This document shows positions 1 through 8,428 of a DNA stretch of 25,833 nt, piece by piece. Under the pieces are notes generated by a model, which worked only from the letters and a program-made list of their open reading frames with translations, ran no database searches and was not told the origin of the DNA. A program made the position numbers and the translations under genes. This stretch comes from JAEUNJ01 sp052035955 (GTDB taxonomy: Bacteria > Pseudomonadota > Gammaproteobacteria > Burkholderiales > Rhodocyclaceae). Location of the stretch: assembly GCA_052035955.1 (NCBI GenBank), contig JBPOHD010000134.1, forward strand, positions 1 through 25,833. Reading direction: 5' to 3'. The first letter of the stretch is position 1. Each line of letters begins with the position of its first letter.

Positions 1-460
1 GCACGCCCGCGGCATTGAGGCCCCACAGGTCCAGTTCGTAGGCGGCCGTGAAGCTGCCGCTGGAACTGTCGGCGGCACCCCAGTCTCCGCCGGGCGGGCG
101 CGTCTCGCGGCGCGTCGTCCCGACGCCGACGCCGGCTTGCGGAAACAGGGAAGCACCGGCGATGCGGACCTGGGCCTCCGCCTGTGCCACCCGCTCGGTC
201 GCCATGGCGATGTCCGGGTTGCCGCCCAGGGCGGCGGCGATCAGGTGCGACAGTTCGGCCGACCCGAACCGGCGCCACCATTCGCCGTCGGCCAGCGTCG
301 CGCCCGGATCCGGCGCATTCTCGTCGATCCAGGCGGCGGGCATGGCGGCGGCGATTTCCGGCCGTGGCGGCGGCGCCCCGACCGTGGAGCAGGCACCGGC
401 GACGCAGGCCGCCGCCAGCAGCGCGCCGATGGACAGGAACGGGGTATGACGGCGCGTCAT
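1..460 (-). CDS. Outer membrane efflux factor (OprM/NodT type), N-terminal part
   Basis: This is the first ~153 residues of an outer membrane channel protein; the rest lies beyond the left edge. The N-terminus is basic then hydrophobic (MTRRHTPFLSIGALLAAAC), a lipoprotein-type signal with possible lipidated cysteines at residues 19 and 24. It is followed by a segment typical of the OprM/NodT family: a WWRRFGS-like motif, then helical sequence with NPDIAMATERVAQAEAQV, then FPQAGVGVG and AAYELDLWG. Family members form the TolC-like exit duct of tripartite pumps. The start ATG overlaps the stop of the upstream macB-like gene by 4 nt (ATGA), so the two are probably translationally coupled. Its place behind the macA- and macB-like genes says it is the outer membrane partner of that pump. 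The substrate is unknown. Confidence 0.88.
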   Translation of the reverse strand, partial: MTRRHTPFLSIGALLAAACVAGACSTVGAPPPRPEIAAAMPAAWIDENAPDPGATLADGEWWRRFGSAELSHLIAAALGGNPDIAMATERVAQAEAQVRIAGASLFPQAGVGVGTTRRETRPPGGDWGAADSSSGSFTAAYELDLWGLNAAGV

Positions 461-2469
461 GTGGCGAGGGCGACGATGGGGTCCACCCGCGCCGCCTTGC
501 GAGCCGGCATGTAGCCGAAGACCAGCCCGGTGCCGAAGGCGCAGCCGAAAGCGAGGAACACCGGCCCGAACGCATACTTGACCGGCGTGCCGAAGTAGCC
601 GACCAGGGCCGCGGCCCCGAGTCCGGCCGCCACGCCGAGGGCTCCGCCGAGCAGCGAGACGACCAGCGCCTCGGTGAGGAACTGCTGCAGGATGTTGCGC
701 ATGCGTGCGCCGGTCGCCATGCGGATGCCGATCTCCCGCGTGCGCTCGGTGACGCTGACGAGCATGATGTTCATCACGCCGATGCCGCCCACCAGCAGCG
801 AGATGGCCGCCACCGAGCCGAGCAGCACGGTCAGCGTGTTCTGCGTTTCGGTGGCCGTGTCGAGGATGGAGGCCATGTTGCGGATCTGGAAGTCGGCGCT
901 CTGGTGCCGCGACTGCAGCAAGGCGGTGACCGCGGCCTGGGTCTCGTCGATCAGGCTCACGTCGTCCACCGCCACGGTGATGGTGCGCAGGAAGCGCTGC
1001 CCGAACAGGCGCAGGCCGCCGGTGGTCAGGGGCACCAGCACGGCGTCGTCCTGGTCCTGGCCCTGGGGTGAGGCGCCGCGCACGGCCATGACGCCGATGA
1101 CCTGGAACATCACGTTGTTGAGCACCACGTACTGGCCCACCGGGTCCACGTCGCCGGCGAACAGCCGGTCGGCCACGGTCTGCCCGAGCACCACCACCGT
1201 CGTGTAGCTCTTCACGTCGGCCGTGGAAAAGAAGACGCCGCGGCTCACGGGCCAGTTCCGCGCCACGGGAAAGGTCGCCGTCGTCCCGGTGGCCTGGGTC
1301 TGGTAGTCGGAATTGCCGACGCGCACGGTGACGCTGCCGCCCAGTTCCGGCACGGCGGCCAGCACATTGGGCAGGGCGGCGATGATGTCGGCATCCTCCG
1401 GCACCAGGGAGGCGACCGTGCCGCCGACGCCGCGCCGGGTCGGCGGTCCCGGACGCACCAGCAGCAGGTTCGTGCCCATGGCGCTGATGCGGTCGAGCAC
1501 GATCTGCTTCGCCCCGTCGCCGATGGCCAGCATGGCGATGACCGAGCCGACGCCGATGACGATGCCGAGCAGGGTGAGCACCGTGCGGAACAGGTTGGCG
1601 CGCAGGGCCCGCACGGCCGTCTTGGCGGCCTCGATGGCGCCGCCGAGCAGGGAAGCCCCGCCTTCGTCGCCGGGCGGGGCGGCCTCGACCGCCACCAATT
1701 GCCCGGGCGCCGGCACAGGCGGGCCGGAATCGCTGACGATGCGCCCGTCGCTGATCTCGATGGTCCGCCTGGCCTGGGCGGCGATGTCGGCGGCATGGGT
1801 GATGAGGATGATGGTGTGGCCGCGGCGCGACAGGTCCTGCAGCAGGGCCATCACCTCGATGCCGCTCTTGCTGTCCAGGGCCCCGGTCGGCTCGTCGGCG
1901 AGCACGATACGGCCGCCGTTCATCAGGGCACGCGCGATCGAGACCCGCTGCTGCTGGCCGCCGGAGAGCTGGCTGGGCCGGTAGCCCAGGCGCTCGCCCA
2001 GGCCGAGGGACTCGAGCAGGGACCGGGCCCGCGCATTGCGGTCGCGCGGCGGCATTCCCGAATAGACGGCGGGAACCTCGACGTTCTCCATGGCCGACGC
2101 CGTGCCGATGAGGTTGTAGCTCTGGAAGATGTAGCCGAAGGCCTCGCGCCGCAGCCGCGCCAGTTCGTCGCGCCCGAAGCCCGAGACATCCTCGCCCATG
2201 AAGCGGTAGGTGCCGGTGCTCGGGCGATCCAGGCAGCCGAGGATGTTCATGAGGGTGGTCTTGCCCGAGCCGGAAGCGCCGATGACGGCCAGAAACTCGC
2301 CGGCATGGATCTTCAGGCTGACGCCGTGCAGGACTTCCACGTCGAGGTCGCCGCTCCGGTAGGTCTTGGTCACCGCCAGGAGTTCGATCAGGGGCGTGCC
2401 GCGCAGATCCGCCCCGGGCACGGAAGCCGGCGCCGCCGCGGACGCCCCGCCGGCCGCTTCCGGCCTCAT
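457..2469 (-). CDS. macB: MacB-type ABC exporter, fused ATPase-permease
   Basis: A 670-aa inner membrane protein with an N-terminal ABC ATPase and a C-terminal FtsX/MacB permease. The ATPase shows Walker A GASGSGKTT (residues 64-72), the signature LSGGQQQRVS (from 168) and Walker B IVLADEPTGALD (from 188). The first transmembrane helix is near residue 295 (LTLLGIVIGVGSVIAMLAI), a long periplasmic domain follows, and three helices close the protein from about 545 to 660, ending in the usual ARxDPIxAL tail. E. coli MacB is 648 aa, so this is full length with a ~25-residue Ala/Pro-rich N-terminal extension. MacB proteins work as mechanotransmitters that use ATP to push substrates from the periplasm through a TolC-like duct. 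The start overlaps the macA-like stop by 4 nt. The symbol reflects architecture; macrolide transport is not shown, and peptides or siderophores are equally possible. Confidence 0.93.
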   Translation of the reverse strand: MRPEAAGGASAAAPASVPGADLRGTPLIELLAVTKTYRSGDLDVEVLHGVSLKIHAGEFLAVIGASGSGKTTLMNILGCLDRPSTGTYRFMGEDVSGFGRDELARLRREAFGYIFQSYNLIGTASAMENVEVPAVYSGMPPRDRNARARSLLESLGLGERLGYRPSQLSGGQQQRVSIARALMNGGRIVLADEPTGALDSKSGIEVMALLQDLSRRGHTIILITHAADIAAQARRTIEISDGRIVSDSGPPVPAPGQLVAVEAAPPGDEGGASLLGGAIEAAKTAVRALRANLFRTVLTLLGIVIGVGSVIAMLAIGDGAKQIVLDRISAMGTNLLLVRPGPPTRRGVGGTVASLVPEDADIIAALPNVLAAVPELGGSVTVRVGNSDYQTQATGTTATFPVARNWPVSRGVFFSTADVKSYTTVVVLGQTVADRLFAGDVDPVGQYVVLNNVMFQVIGVMAVRGASPQGQDQDDAVLVPLTTGGLRLFGQRFLRTITVAVDDVSLIDETQAAVTALLQSRHQSADFQIRNMASILDTATETQNTLTVLLGSVAAISLLVGGIGVMNIMLVSVTERTREIGIRMATGARMRNILQQFLTEALVVSLLGGALGVAAGLGAAALVGYFGTPVKYAFGPVFLAFGCAFGTGLVFGYMPARKAARVDPIVALAT

Positions 2470-3806
2470 GGCCGCCCGCCGGTCCTGGTCGCGGCCGGCA
2501 CCAGGGAACTGCTACCCGCCGCCGACACCGCCACGGCCGGGGCCCGGGTCCCGATGACGACCTTCTCCCCCGCCTCCAGCCCGGCGAGTACCTCGACCGA
2601 TACCCGGTTCATCACGCCGATCTTGACCTCCCGGTCCGTGGCCTTGCCGTCGCTGCCGACCACGCCGACGAGGGCACGCCCGTCGGCGTAGAGGCTGCGC
2701 GGATCGGCGCCGGCCGTCCGCTCGCCGCCGCCCTTGCGTCCTGCCCCCTTGCCCGCTGCCGTCGCCGTCGCCGAAGCCGCGGGCGGACGCAGGGCGGCCA
2801 GGGGAATCAACAGGGCGTCCCTGGCGCTGGCGGCGACGAAGAAGACCTGCGCGGTCATCTGGGTCATGAGCGTCCGGTTCGGGTTTTCCACGTCGAACAG
2901 GGCATCGTAGAGAACCACGTTGTTCACCACGGTGGGCGTCGGCGGGATCTGCCGCAACTTGCCGTAGTGGCGACGCGTGTCGCCGCCCAGGGTGGTGAAA
3001 TACACGTCCATGCCCAGGTGGAGCTTGGCCACGTCGGCCTCGGAGACCTGGGCCTGGACCGTCATGGTCGCCAGGTCCGCGATGCGCATGACGATGGGCG
3101 CCTGCTGGTTGGCGTTGAGCGTCTGCCCCTTCTTGGCCGCCTGGGATACCACCGTCCCGGCGATCGGCGAATGGATCTTCGTGTAGCCGAGGTTCGCCTC
3201 GTCGCCGTGCAGGGTCGACTCGGTCTGCTTGATCTGGGCCCGCACCGCATCGGCCTGGGCGACGGCCGACTGCTCGGCAGCCCTGGCGCCTTGCAGCGCC
3301 TCCGTCGTCGTGGCGCCCTCCCGGTCGAGATTGCGCTGCCGGGCGAACTGCAGGCGGGCCAGTTCCAGTTGCGCGCTGCGGTCGCGCAGTTGCGCCTGCT
3401 GGTTGAGCAGCAGGGCCTGGTCGCCGTCCACCTTGGACTGATAGACGGAGGGATCGATTTCCGCGAGCAATTGGCCGGCCTTGACCGTGGCCCCCACTTC
3501 CACGAGCAGGCGCTTGAGCTGTCCGGAAACCTGGGTGCCCACGTCCACGTAGTCCTTGGGCTGCAGCGTGCCCGTCGCCGTGACCGTGTCCTCCAGATCG
3601 CCGCGCTGCACCGGGGCGCTGACGATGGCGACGGCCCCATCGTCCTGCCACGCACCCGACCACCAGGCGAAGGCGCCGGCACCGACGATCAGGACGGGAA
3701 GGGCCACGAACACAGCCCAGCGACCGGCCCGCCCCAGATGCCCCAGAACGCCGGTGGCGATGGCGGACGGTGCCGCTTCGCCTGCCGCATCCGGCGTCTT
3801 AGGCAA
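2466..3806 (-). CDS. macA: MacA-type periplasmic adaptor of ABC exporter
   Basis: A 446-aa membrane fusion protein. It has a cytoplasmic tail, one transmembrane helix (about residues 31-50, ending FAWWSG), a lipoyl/barrel-sandwich half (TATGTLQPKDYVDVGTQVSG), a long alpha-helical hairpin rich in Gln, Ala and Arg, the second lipoyl half (IHSPIAGTVVSQ) and beta-barrel and membrane-proximal domains. MacA proteins bridge MacB to the outer membrane duct. The first codon is TTG, preceded by GGAG nine bases upstream; no in-frame ATG lies before the transmembrane helix. A Gly/Lys/Arg-rich insertion (about residues 350-370) interrupts the membrane-proximal region, probably as a flexible loop. It is the first gene of the adaptor, ATPase-permease, outer membrane factor operon. 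Confidence 0.92.
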   Translation of the reverse strand: MPKTPDAAGEAAPSAIATGVLGHLGRAGRWAVFVALPVLIVGAGAFAWWSGAWQDDGAVAIVSAPVQRGDLEDTVTATGTLQPKDYVDVGTQVSGQLKRLLVEVGATVKAGQLLAEIDPSVYQSKVDGDQALLLNQQAQLRDRSAQLELARLQFARQRNLDREGATTTEALQGARAAEQSAVAQADAVRAQIKQTESTLHGDEANLGYTKIHSPIAGTVVSQAAKKGQTLNANQQAPIVMRIADLATMTVQAQVSEADVAKLHLGMDVYFTTLGGDTRRHYGKLRQIPPTPTVVNNVVLYDALFDVENPNRTLMTQMTAQVFFVAASARDALLIPLAALRPPAASATATAAGKGAGRKGGGERTAGADPRSLYADGRALVGVVGSDGKATDREVKIGVMNRVSVEVLAGLEAGEKVVIGTRAPAVAVSAAGSSSLVPAATRTGGRP

Positions 3807-3894
3807 GGTGGCGCACTCCGATGCCGCCGAACGCAGAAGCGGCGCGCCCGTTGCCGGCCGCGCCGCCCCTGCCCGATCGGCGAGATGCCATCTG

Positions 3895-4209
3895 CTACTT
3901 GATCCGCATGTCGTTCTTGACGGACTTCACGCCGGCGACGCCGCGGGCCAGCTCGGCGGCCTTGGTCGCCGAAGCCTGGGAACTGACGAAACCGCTCAAC
4001 TGCACGACGCCCTTGAAGGTCTCGACATTGACCTCGGCGACTTTCAGGACCGGGTCGTTGAAGATGGCCGCCTTGACCTTGGCCGTGATAGCACTGTCAT
4101 CGATGTACTCCCCCGTCCCCTCCTGTTTCGATGTCGATGCACAGCCGACGACAGTCATGAAGGTGAAGGCCAGGAACAGTGCCGACAGAAATTTACCGAT
4201 TTGTTTCAT
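3895..4209 (-). CDS. BON-domain lipoprotein (OsmY-like)
   Basis: A 104-aa exported protein. The signal sequence ends in a lipobox, VVGC, with the lipidated cysteine at residue 23. A short linker is followed by one BON domain: DSAITAKVKAAIFNDP, then VNVETFKGVVQLSGFV, then a closing VKSVKNDMRIK. BON domains occur in OsmY and related envelope proteins and are thought to bind phospholipid or stabilise the envelope under osmotic stress. The gene sits 75 nt downstream of the YeaQ-like gene on the same strand, and the two probably share a transcript. The second BON lipoprotein here (8989-9432) has the same ITAKVKAA and IKGVV signatures but carries an extra helical linker. Confidence 0.9.
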   Translation of the reverse strand: MKQIGKFLSALFLAFTFMTVVGCASTSKQEGTGEYIDDSAITAKVKAAIFNDPVLKVAEVNVETFKGVVQLSGFVSSQASATKAAELARGVAGVKSVKNDMRIK

Positions 4210-4284
4210 GATTGATTCTCCAGTTGCGTGAATGACGAACTTCCGGCTCCGGAAGCCCCATCGGAAATTCCGACCCTCGCCGGC

Positions 4285-4656
4285 TCATCCGCCTTTCGTC
4301 GTTGCGGCACCGCCGCGCGCGGACGTCATCGCCGGCCGCTGCTGCGCATCCCGCTCCGAAAACCACCCGTACTCGAACTCCATCCACTGCCGCGCCTCGG
4401 ATTCCGCCAAGGCGCGGCCGATGCCATGCAGGAGCGCCAGCGTCAGCGCCGCGCCCACGATCGCCACCACCAGGCTGTGGAACCCGAATCCGACGAAGCC
4501 CGATACCCCGGCCGCATTGAGAAGCCAGCCGAACAGAAAGGCGCCGCCGCTGCCGAAGACCATGTCAAACGCCGAGAAATGGCGGACACCGCTGATCAGC
4601 TTGCTTGCCACCAGGCCGCCTACCAGTCCCAACAGCATCCACGCCAGTACCGACAT
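4285..4656 (-). CDS. GlsB/YeaQ/YmgE-like small membrane protein
   Basis: A 123-aa protein with three predicted membrane segments: VLAWMLLGLVGGLVASKLI near the N-terminus, a Gly-rich FLFGWLLNAAGV segment in the middle, and LVVAIVGAALTLALLHGI. The glycine pattern and layout suit the GlsB/YeaQ/YmgE (transglycosylase-associated) family of general stress membrane proteins, whose biochemical role is not established. The hydrophilic C-terminal tail of about 45 residues is longer than usual for the family. Two adjacent ATG codons are available; the second is six bases from GGGAG and is preferred, and the first (ending at 4659) adds one residue. An operator-like palindrome lies about 95 nt upstream. 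Confidence 0.72.
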   Translation of the reverse strand: MSVLAWMLLGLVGGLVASKLISGVRHFSAFDMVFGSGGAFLFGWLLNAAGVSGFVGFGFHSLVVAIVGAALTLALLHGIGRALAESEARQWMEFEYGWFSERDAQQRPAMTSARGGAATTKGG

Positions 4657-4750
4657 CATCGACTCCCGGGTATTTCGTCCGCCACGCTCTGGCTCCTGTC
4701 GTCATGCCGAAGCCCAGGTGCCAGCATAGGATGGCCACGAAGCACAGGTC

Positions 4751-4766
4751 GGTTCGGTGGCGCACA
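4751..4766. promoter_or_regulatory. Operator-like palindrome, copy 1
   Basis: The core GTTCGGTGGCGCAC (4752-4765) matches GTGCG-N4-CGCAC with one change. It lies about 95 nt upstream of the YeaQ-like gene, in a 200-nt non-coding gap. The right half is perfect and is followed by A, as in the other copies. Confidence 0.55.
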
Positions 4767-4856
4767 CTGTCCCGGGCGATCTCGCGCTCCGGCACGGTGA
4801 CGGACGCGAGGGCGATGCCGGTGCGGCGAGAGCCCGGCACCCGCCCGGCATGCGAA

Positions 4857-7355
4857 TCAGAGGAAAGGTCCCGCCACACCGGCGCGCAGCAGTCCCGCGA
4901 AATCGTCGGCGGACAAGGGGCGGTTGAACAGGAAGCCCTGCCCCGCCTCGCATCGGCGCGAACGCAGGAAGGCGAGCTGGCCGTCCGTCTCGACGCCTTC
5001 GGCAATCACGCGCTGTTTCAGGTTCTGGCCCATGCCGATGACGGCACTGACGATGGTTGCGTCGTCCGTGTCGGTGACGATGTCGCGCACGAAGGAGCGG
5101 TCGATCTTGAGCGTGCCGATCGGAAAGCGCTTCAGGTAGCTGAGGCTGGAATACCCTGTCCCGAAATCGTCGATGGCGATCCCCACGCCCATGGCCTTCA
5201 ACGCCTCGAGGACGGCCACCGATGACTCCGCATCCTGCATGAGCACGCCCTCGGTCAGTTCCAGTTCGAGCAGGCCCGGGTCCAGTCCCGTCCGCGTCAG
5301 GATCTGGGCGACGCCGGCGACGAAATCCTTGTGCCTGAATTCGACGGCGGAGATATTCACCGCCACCGGCACGGCGACCAGCCCGGCCGCCAGCCAGGCC
5401 TGGACCTGCCGGCAGGCCTCGCCCAGCACCCAGCGGCCGATCGGCACGATCAAGCCACACTCCTCGGCAATGGCCACGAACTTCCCGGGCTGGACGAGCC
5501 CCTGCTTGGGGTCCAGCCAGCGGACCAGGGCCTCGCAGCCGGTCATCGAGCCGGAGGCGAGGTCGATCTGCGGCTGGTAATGGAGGAGGAATTCATCCGC
5601 CTTCAAGGCCCGGCGCAGGTTGATTTCGACGTCCAGCCGCTCCACCGCGAGGGTGTTCATGGACTTGCGGAAGAACTGGTAATTGTTGCGCCCGCACGCC
5701 TTGGCGTGATACATGGCGGTGTCCGAATTCTTCATCACCGTGTCCACGTCCCGCCCGTCGTCCGGGTAGATGCTGATGCCGATGCTCAGGGTCACATGGA
5801 GGTCATGGCCGTCGATGAAGTGCGGCTCCGCGAGCGCGGCGATCAGTTTCTCGGCGACGTGGGAGGCATCCTGGGGGCGCTCGATTTCCGCCAGCACGAT
5901 GACGAATTCATCGCCGCCCTGACGACAGACGGTATCCGTCCCGCGCACGCAGGCCACCAGACGCGCGGCCACCGACTGCAGGAGCATGTCGCCCACCGCA
6001 TGCCCGAGGGAGTCGTTGATGTGCTTGAAATAGTCCAGGTCGATGAACAGCAAGCCGGCCTGCTTGCGATGCCGGTTGGCCAGGCCGATCGCCTGGGAAA
6101 GCCGCTCGGTCAGCAAGGCGCGGTTGGCCAACCCGGTGAGGAAGTCGTGCTGGGCCTGGTGCGACATCTTCAGCGCCATGGCGCGCGAATCGCTGACGTC
6201 ATGGAAGACGATCACGGCGCCCGAAACCATGCCGTCCCGGTCGTGGATCGGCGCTGCGGAATCCTCGATGGCCGCCTCGACGCCGCTGCGACTGATCAGC
6301 ACGCTGTTGGCCGCCAGACCGACTGTCCGGTTCTCCGCGATGGCACGCCGGGCCGGATTTTCCGCCGTCAGGCGCGTCTTGTCTTCGATGATGTTGAACA
6401 CCTCGGCAAGGGGTCGGCCGAGCGCATCCTGGCATTGCCAGCCGGTCATGGCTTCCGCCACCAGATTCAGATAGGTCACGTTGCACTGCAGGTCCGTGGT
6501 CACCACCGCATCGCCGATGGAGTTGAGGGTGACCTGCGCGCGTTCCTTTTCCTGGAAAAGGGCATCCTCGGCCGTGCGCAGCACCCACTCGACGGTCTTC
6601 CGGTCGGTGATGTCCTCGACGGTCTGAACATGGCCGCGCACGGCAGCTCCGTCCAGCATGGGCGCCGAGTTCATCCGCGTCCAGACCACGATGCCGTCCC
6701 TGCGCAGGAAGCGGGATTCGGAGCGGAAGGGCTCGCCGCCGCGGGCGGCGGCGACCCACTCCGTGGTCACCCGCTCCCGGTCTTCGGGGTGGATGGCCGA
6801 CGTCCATTTCGTCCCCAGCGCCTGGTCGAATGTCAAACCGGTGATGCGGTGGTAGGCGGCATTCGTATAGACGCATTCACCGGCGCGATCCGAAACGAAG
6901 ATGCCGAGCGGTGACGCGTCGCTGATGGCGCGAAATCGCGCCTCGCTGTCGCGCAGCGCTCCCTGCACGCGGCTGCGTTCGACGACGTGGCGCAGGACGA
7001 GAGGCAGCCAGTCGGCCTCGGAGCGGCCCTTGCCGAGAAACTCGCCGGCGCCCCGGGCGACCGCCATGCGCGCCATCTCCACGTCAGCGGCGTCGCTCAG
7101 GACGACCACGGGGGCGCCTGCGGCAGCCGGGAAGATCCGGTCGAACGTGTCGATGCCGCGCGCATCCGGCAGCATGAGGTCGAGGAGCACGACGTCCACT
7201 CCCGGACGGCGCAGCCTTTCCAGCGCCGGGGACAGCCGTTTCACCCATTCGACGCGGAATCCGCCCGTGTCCGCGCCGGCAAAGGCATCGAGAACGATCT
7301 GCGCCGTGTCGGGATCGGCTTCGACCAGCAACACCGTGACCGGCATGTCGTTCAA
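4857..7355 (-). CDS. Cyclic-di-GMP regulatory protein REC-PAS-PAS-GGDEF-EAL
   Basis: An 832-aa cytoplasmic signalling protein with no membrane helix. In order: a receiver domain (residues 5-120, phosphoacceptor Asp59 in VLLDLMLPD, Lys109), a PAS/PAC pair (about 135-255), a second PAS domain (about 272-390), a GGDEF diguanylate cyclase domain and an EAL phosphodiesterase domain. The cyclase keeps GGDEF (480-484) and an inhibitory I-site RGTD five residues before it. The EAL domain keeps EALVRW (from 608), ELTEG and DDFGTGYSS, so both activities look possible. In the receiver, the acidic pocket reads EAD, with Ala13 where a metal-binding Asp is usual. The start is a TTG with AAAGG eight bases upstream; an ATG three codons later and a GTG at 7409 are alternatives. 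No partner histidine kinase is adjacent. Substrate balance and stimulus are unknown. Confidence 0.93.
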   Translation of the reverse strand: MNDMPVTVLLVEADPDTAQIVLDAFAGADTGGFRVEWVKRLSPALERLRRPGVDVVLLDLMLPDARGIDTFDRIFPAAAGAPVVVLSDAADVEMARMAVARGAGEFLGKGRSEADWLPLVLRHVVERSRVQGALRDSEARFRAISDASPLGIFVSDRAGECVYTNAAYHRITGLTFDQALGTKWTSAIHPEDRERVTTEWVAAARGGEPFRSESRFLRRDGIVVWTRMNSAPMLDGAAVRGHVQTVEDITDRKTVEWVLRTAEDALFQEKERAQVTLNSIGDAVVTTDLQCNVTYLNLVAEAMTGWQCQDALGRPLAEVFNIIEDKTRLTAENPARRAIAENRTVGLAANSVLISRSGVEAAIEDSAAPIHDRDGMVSGAVIVFHDVSDSRAMALKMSHQAQHDFLTGLANRALLTERLSQAIGLANRHRKQAGLLFIDLDYFKHINDSLGHAVGDMLLQSVAARLVACVRGTDTVCRQGGDEFVIVLAEIERPQDASHVAEKLIAALAEPHFIDGHDLHVTLSIGISIYPDDGRDVDTVMKNSDTAMYHAKACGRNNYQFFRKSMNTLAVERLDVEINLRRALKADEFLLHYQPQIDLASGSMTGCEALVRWLDPKQGLVQPGKFVAIAEECGLIVPIGRWVLGEACRQVQAWLAAGLVAVPVAVNISAVEFRHKDFVAGVAQILTRTGLDPGLLELELTEGVLMQDAESSVAVLEALKAMGVGIAIDDFGTGYSSLSYLKRFPIGTLKIDRSFVRDIVTDTDDATIVSAVIGMGQNLKQRVIAEGVETDGQLAFLRSRRCEAGQGFLFNRPLSADDFAGLLRAGVAGPFL

Positions 7356-7449
7356 GGGAACCGCCTTTCCCGCTCGCCGCCACCGCCGCCATGGCCGAGA
7401 AGCGGCCACCAGGGCATGCCTTTCGGTTGCCCGAATTCATCCAGGCCCC

Positions 7450-7505
7450 GCGCCTTCGCTGCGCCGGGCCCTCCGAGGCCCTTCCACTTCCGGGGCGGAA
7501 GGCGC
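7450..7505 (-). terminator. Compound inverted-repeat structure after the helical-protein gene
   Basis: Just downstream of the gene ending at 7519, three nested or overlapping stems can form: an outer 8-bp pair (7450-7457 with 7498-7505), GGGCC/GGCCC (7466-7470 with 7477-7481) and CTTCCG/CGGAAG (7487-7492 with 7496-7501). The outer stem and the last stem share bases and exclude each other. There is no T-run, so it may be a Rho-assisted terminator or an mRNA-stabilising structure. Confidence 0.35.
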
Positions 7506-7518
7506 TGCGCTGTCCGAA

Positions 7519-7809
7519 TCAGACCTGAAACCGGTTGGCCATCCGGTCGAGGGCTTCCTTGAATTCGCCGCCGGCGCTGTCCATGACCAACTTGACCCGC
7601 GCCCAGGCAGACTCCTCCACCTTCTTCAAATTCTCGAACTTGCCCCGGGCGTCCGCTTCCTTGAGCTTCACGTAGGCGAGGCTCGTTTCGTACTCGGCCC
7701 TCCCCTGTCCATCCATTTCGGCTGCGCACGCCTTCAAGCGGGCGGCCTCCCGCTGCCAGACGGCAAGTTCCCGTTCCATGCGGGCCTGGTAATCCTCTCT
7801 CGCGACCAT
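7519..7809 (-). CDS. Small helical (coiled-coil) protein, paralogue of 9466-9753
   Basis: A 96-aa, highly charged, probably all-helical soluble protein without signal peptide or membrane segment. The start ATG has a strong GGAGAGGAGA ribosome site just upstream; the open frame extends further 5' but that part has no coding character. It aligns along its length with the 95-aa protein at 9466-9753: Y7 and M11, L15/W18, an AW pair followed by Lys at about two thirds, and a C-terminal RF. It resembles a group of short coiled-coil proteins annotated as stress-response proteins (sll1863-like); this family name is from memory and no function is demonstrated. An operator-like palindrome lies about 120 nt upstream. 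Confidence 0.8.
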   Translation of the reverse strand: MVAREDYQARMERELAVWQREAARLKACAAEMDGQGRAEYETSLAYVKLKEADARGKFENLKKVEESAWARVKLVMDSAGGEFKEALDRMANRFQV

Positions 7810-7928
7810 GAGCGCTCTCCTCTCCAATAAACGTGGCCAAACTCCGATTCCGTTGCGCTCCGCGACCGCCTTTACCGACAGCCGATTGACGTCCATTCTC
7901 GACATTAGCGCCGGATGGCGCCCGCTTC

Positions 7929-7944
7929 CGTACGGTAACGCACA
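7929..7944. promoter_or_regulatory. Operator-like palindrome, copy 2
   Basis: The core GTACGGTAACGCAC (7930-7943) differs from GTGCG-N4-CGCAC by one base and is followed by ACAGC. It lies in the 159-nt gap between the DUF883-like gene and the helical-protein gene, about 120 nt before the latter's start. Confidence 0.6.
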
Positions 7945-7968
7945 CAGCATTGGCGCCCGGGCGGCGAC

Positions 7969-8301
7969 TCACCGGCGCCTGAGCATGAAGCCGGCAACGA
8001 GGCCCCCCGCCAGCGCCGCAGCGAGGATCTTCCAGGGATTCTCCCGCACGTATCGATTCGTCGCATCCGCCGCAGACCTGGCGCCGTCGCTGACCGCCAG
8101 GCGCACCGCGTCCACCCGGTCGATCGCGTCCGACAAGCGGGCCTCGACCGTCGTCCGCGCCGCCAGCAGACCTTCCGACGCGGACGCGCCCAGCTTTCCG
8201 GCGAGTTTGCCGACGTCGCCGACCAGTCCCCTGGCATCCTGAACCAACAGGGCCGCGCCCACTTCGGTGCCCGGACGAATTTCGATCATCTCGTTTGTCA
8301 T
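7969..8301 (-). CDS. DUF883 (ElaB/YqjD-like) membrane-anchored protein
   Basis: A 110-aa protein. It has an amphipathic, Ala/Arg/Asp-rich helical body (about residues 15-80), then RENPWKILAAALAGGLVAGFMLRRR, a C-terminal membrane anchor ending in a basic cluster. This tail-anchored layout is characteristic of the ElaB/YqjD/YgaM (DUF883) group. E. coli YqjD binds ribosomes at the inner membrane in stationary phase; whether this protein does so is unknown. The start is set by AGGAG six bases before the ATG at 8301, giving the usual family length. Two operator-like palindromes lie 80-130 nt upstream in the divergent region shared with the DUF3309 gene. Confidence 0.87.
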   Translation of the reverse strand: MTNEMIEIRPGTEVGAALLVQDARGLVGDVGKLAGKLGASASEGLLAARTTVEARLSDAIDRVDAVRLAVSDGARSAADATNRYVRENPWKILAAALAGGLVAGFMLRRR

Positions 8302-8379
8302 TCTCTTCTCCTGACGAATTTGAAAGGCGTGATTGCGATCCTTCACCATCAAATGCTGCGCCGTGCCACGCCGATGGTC

Positions 8380-8395
8380 TGTGTGTCAGCGCACG
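8380..8395. promoter_or_regulatory. Operator-like palindrome, copy 3
   Basis: The core GTGTGTCAGCGCAC (8381-8394) differs by one base from GTGCG-N4-CGCAC. It lies 80 nt upstream of the DUF883-like start and 33 bp centre-to-centre from copy 4. Confidence 0.6.
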
Positions 8396-8412
8396 GAAGG
8401 GATGCCGCCACG

Positions 8413-8428
8413 CGTGCGCTGCCGTACA
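8413..8428. promoter_or_regulatory. Operator-like palindrome, copy 4
   Basis: The core GTGCGCTGCCGTAC (8414-8427) is followed by AGACG. It is almost the same, including the AGAC extension, as the copy at 18824 upstream of the PAS-Crp/Fnr pair. Confidence 0.65.

Noticed and set aside
3802..3817. A further operator-like site at the macA start codon
   Set aside because: Only the right half (GGTGGCGCAC) matches; the left half is degenerate and the sequence overlaps the TTG start, so the match is probably chance.
5331..6914. A 527-codon open frame on the plus strand opposite the GGDEF-EAL gene
   Set aside because: Mirror of the minus-strand coding frame with no domain signature; the same applies to long plus-strand frames at 21649-23592 and 23352-24662.
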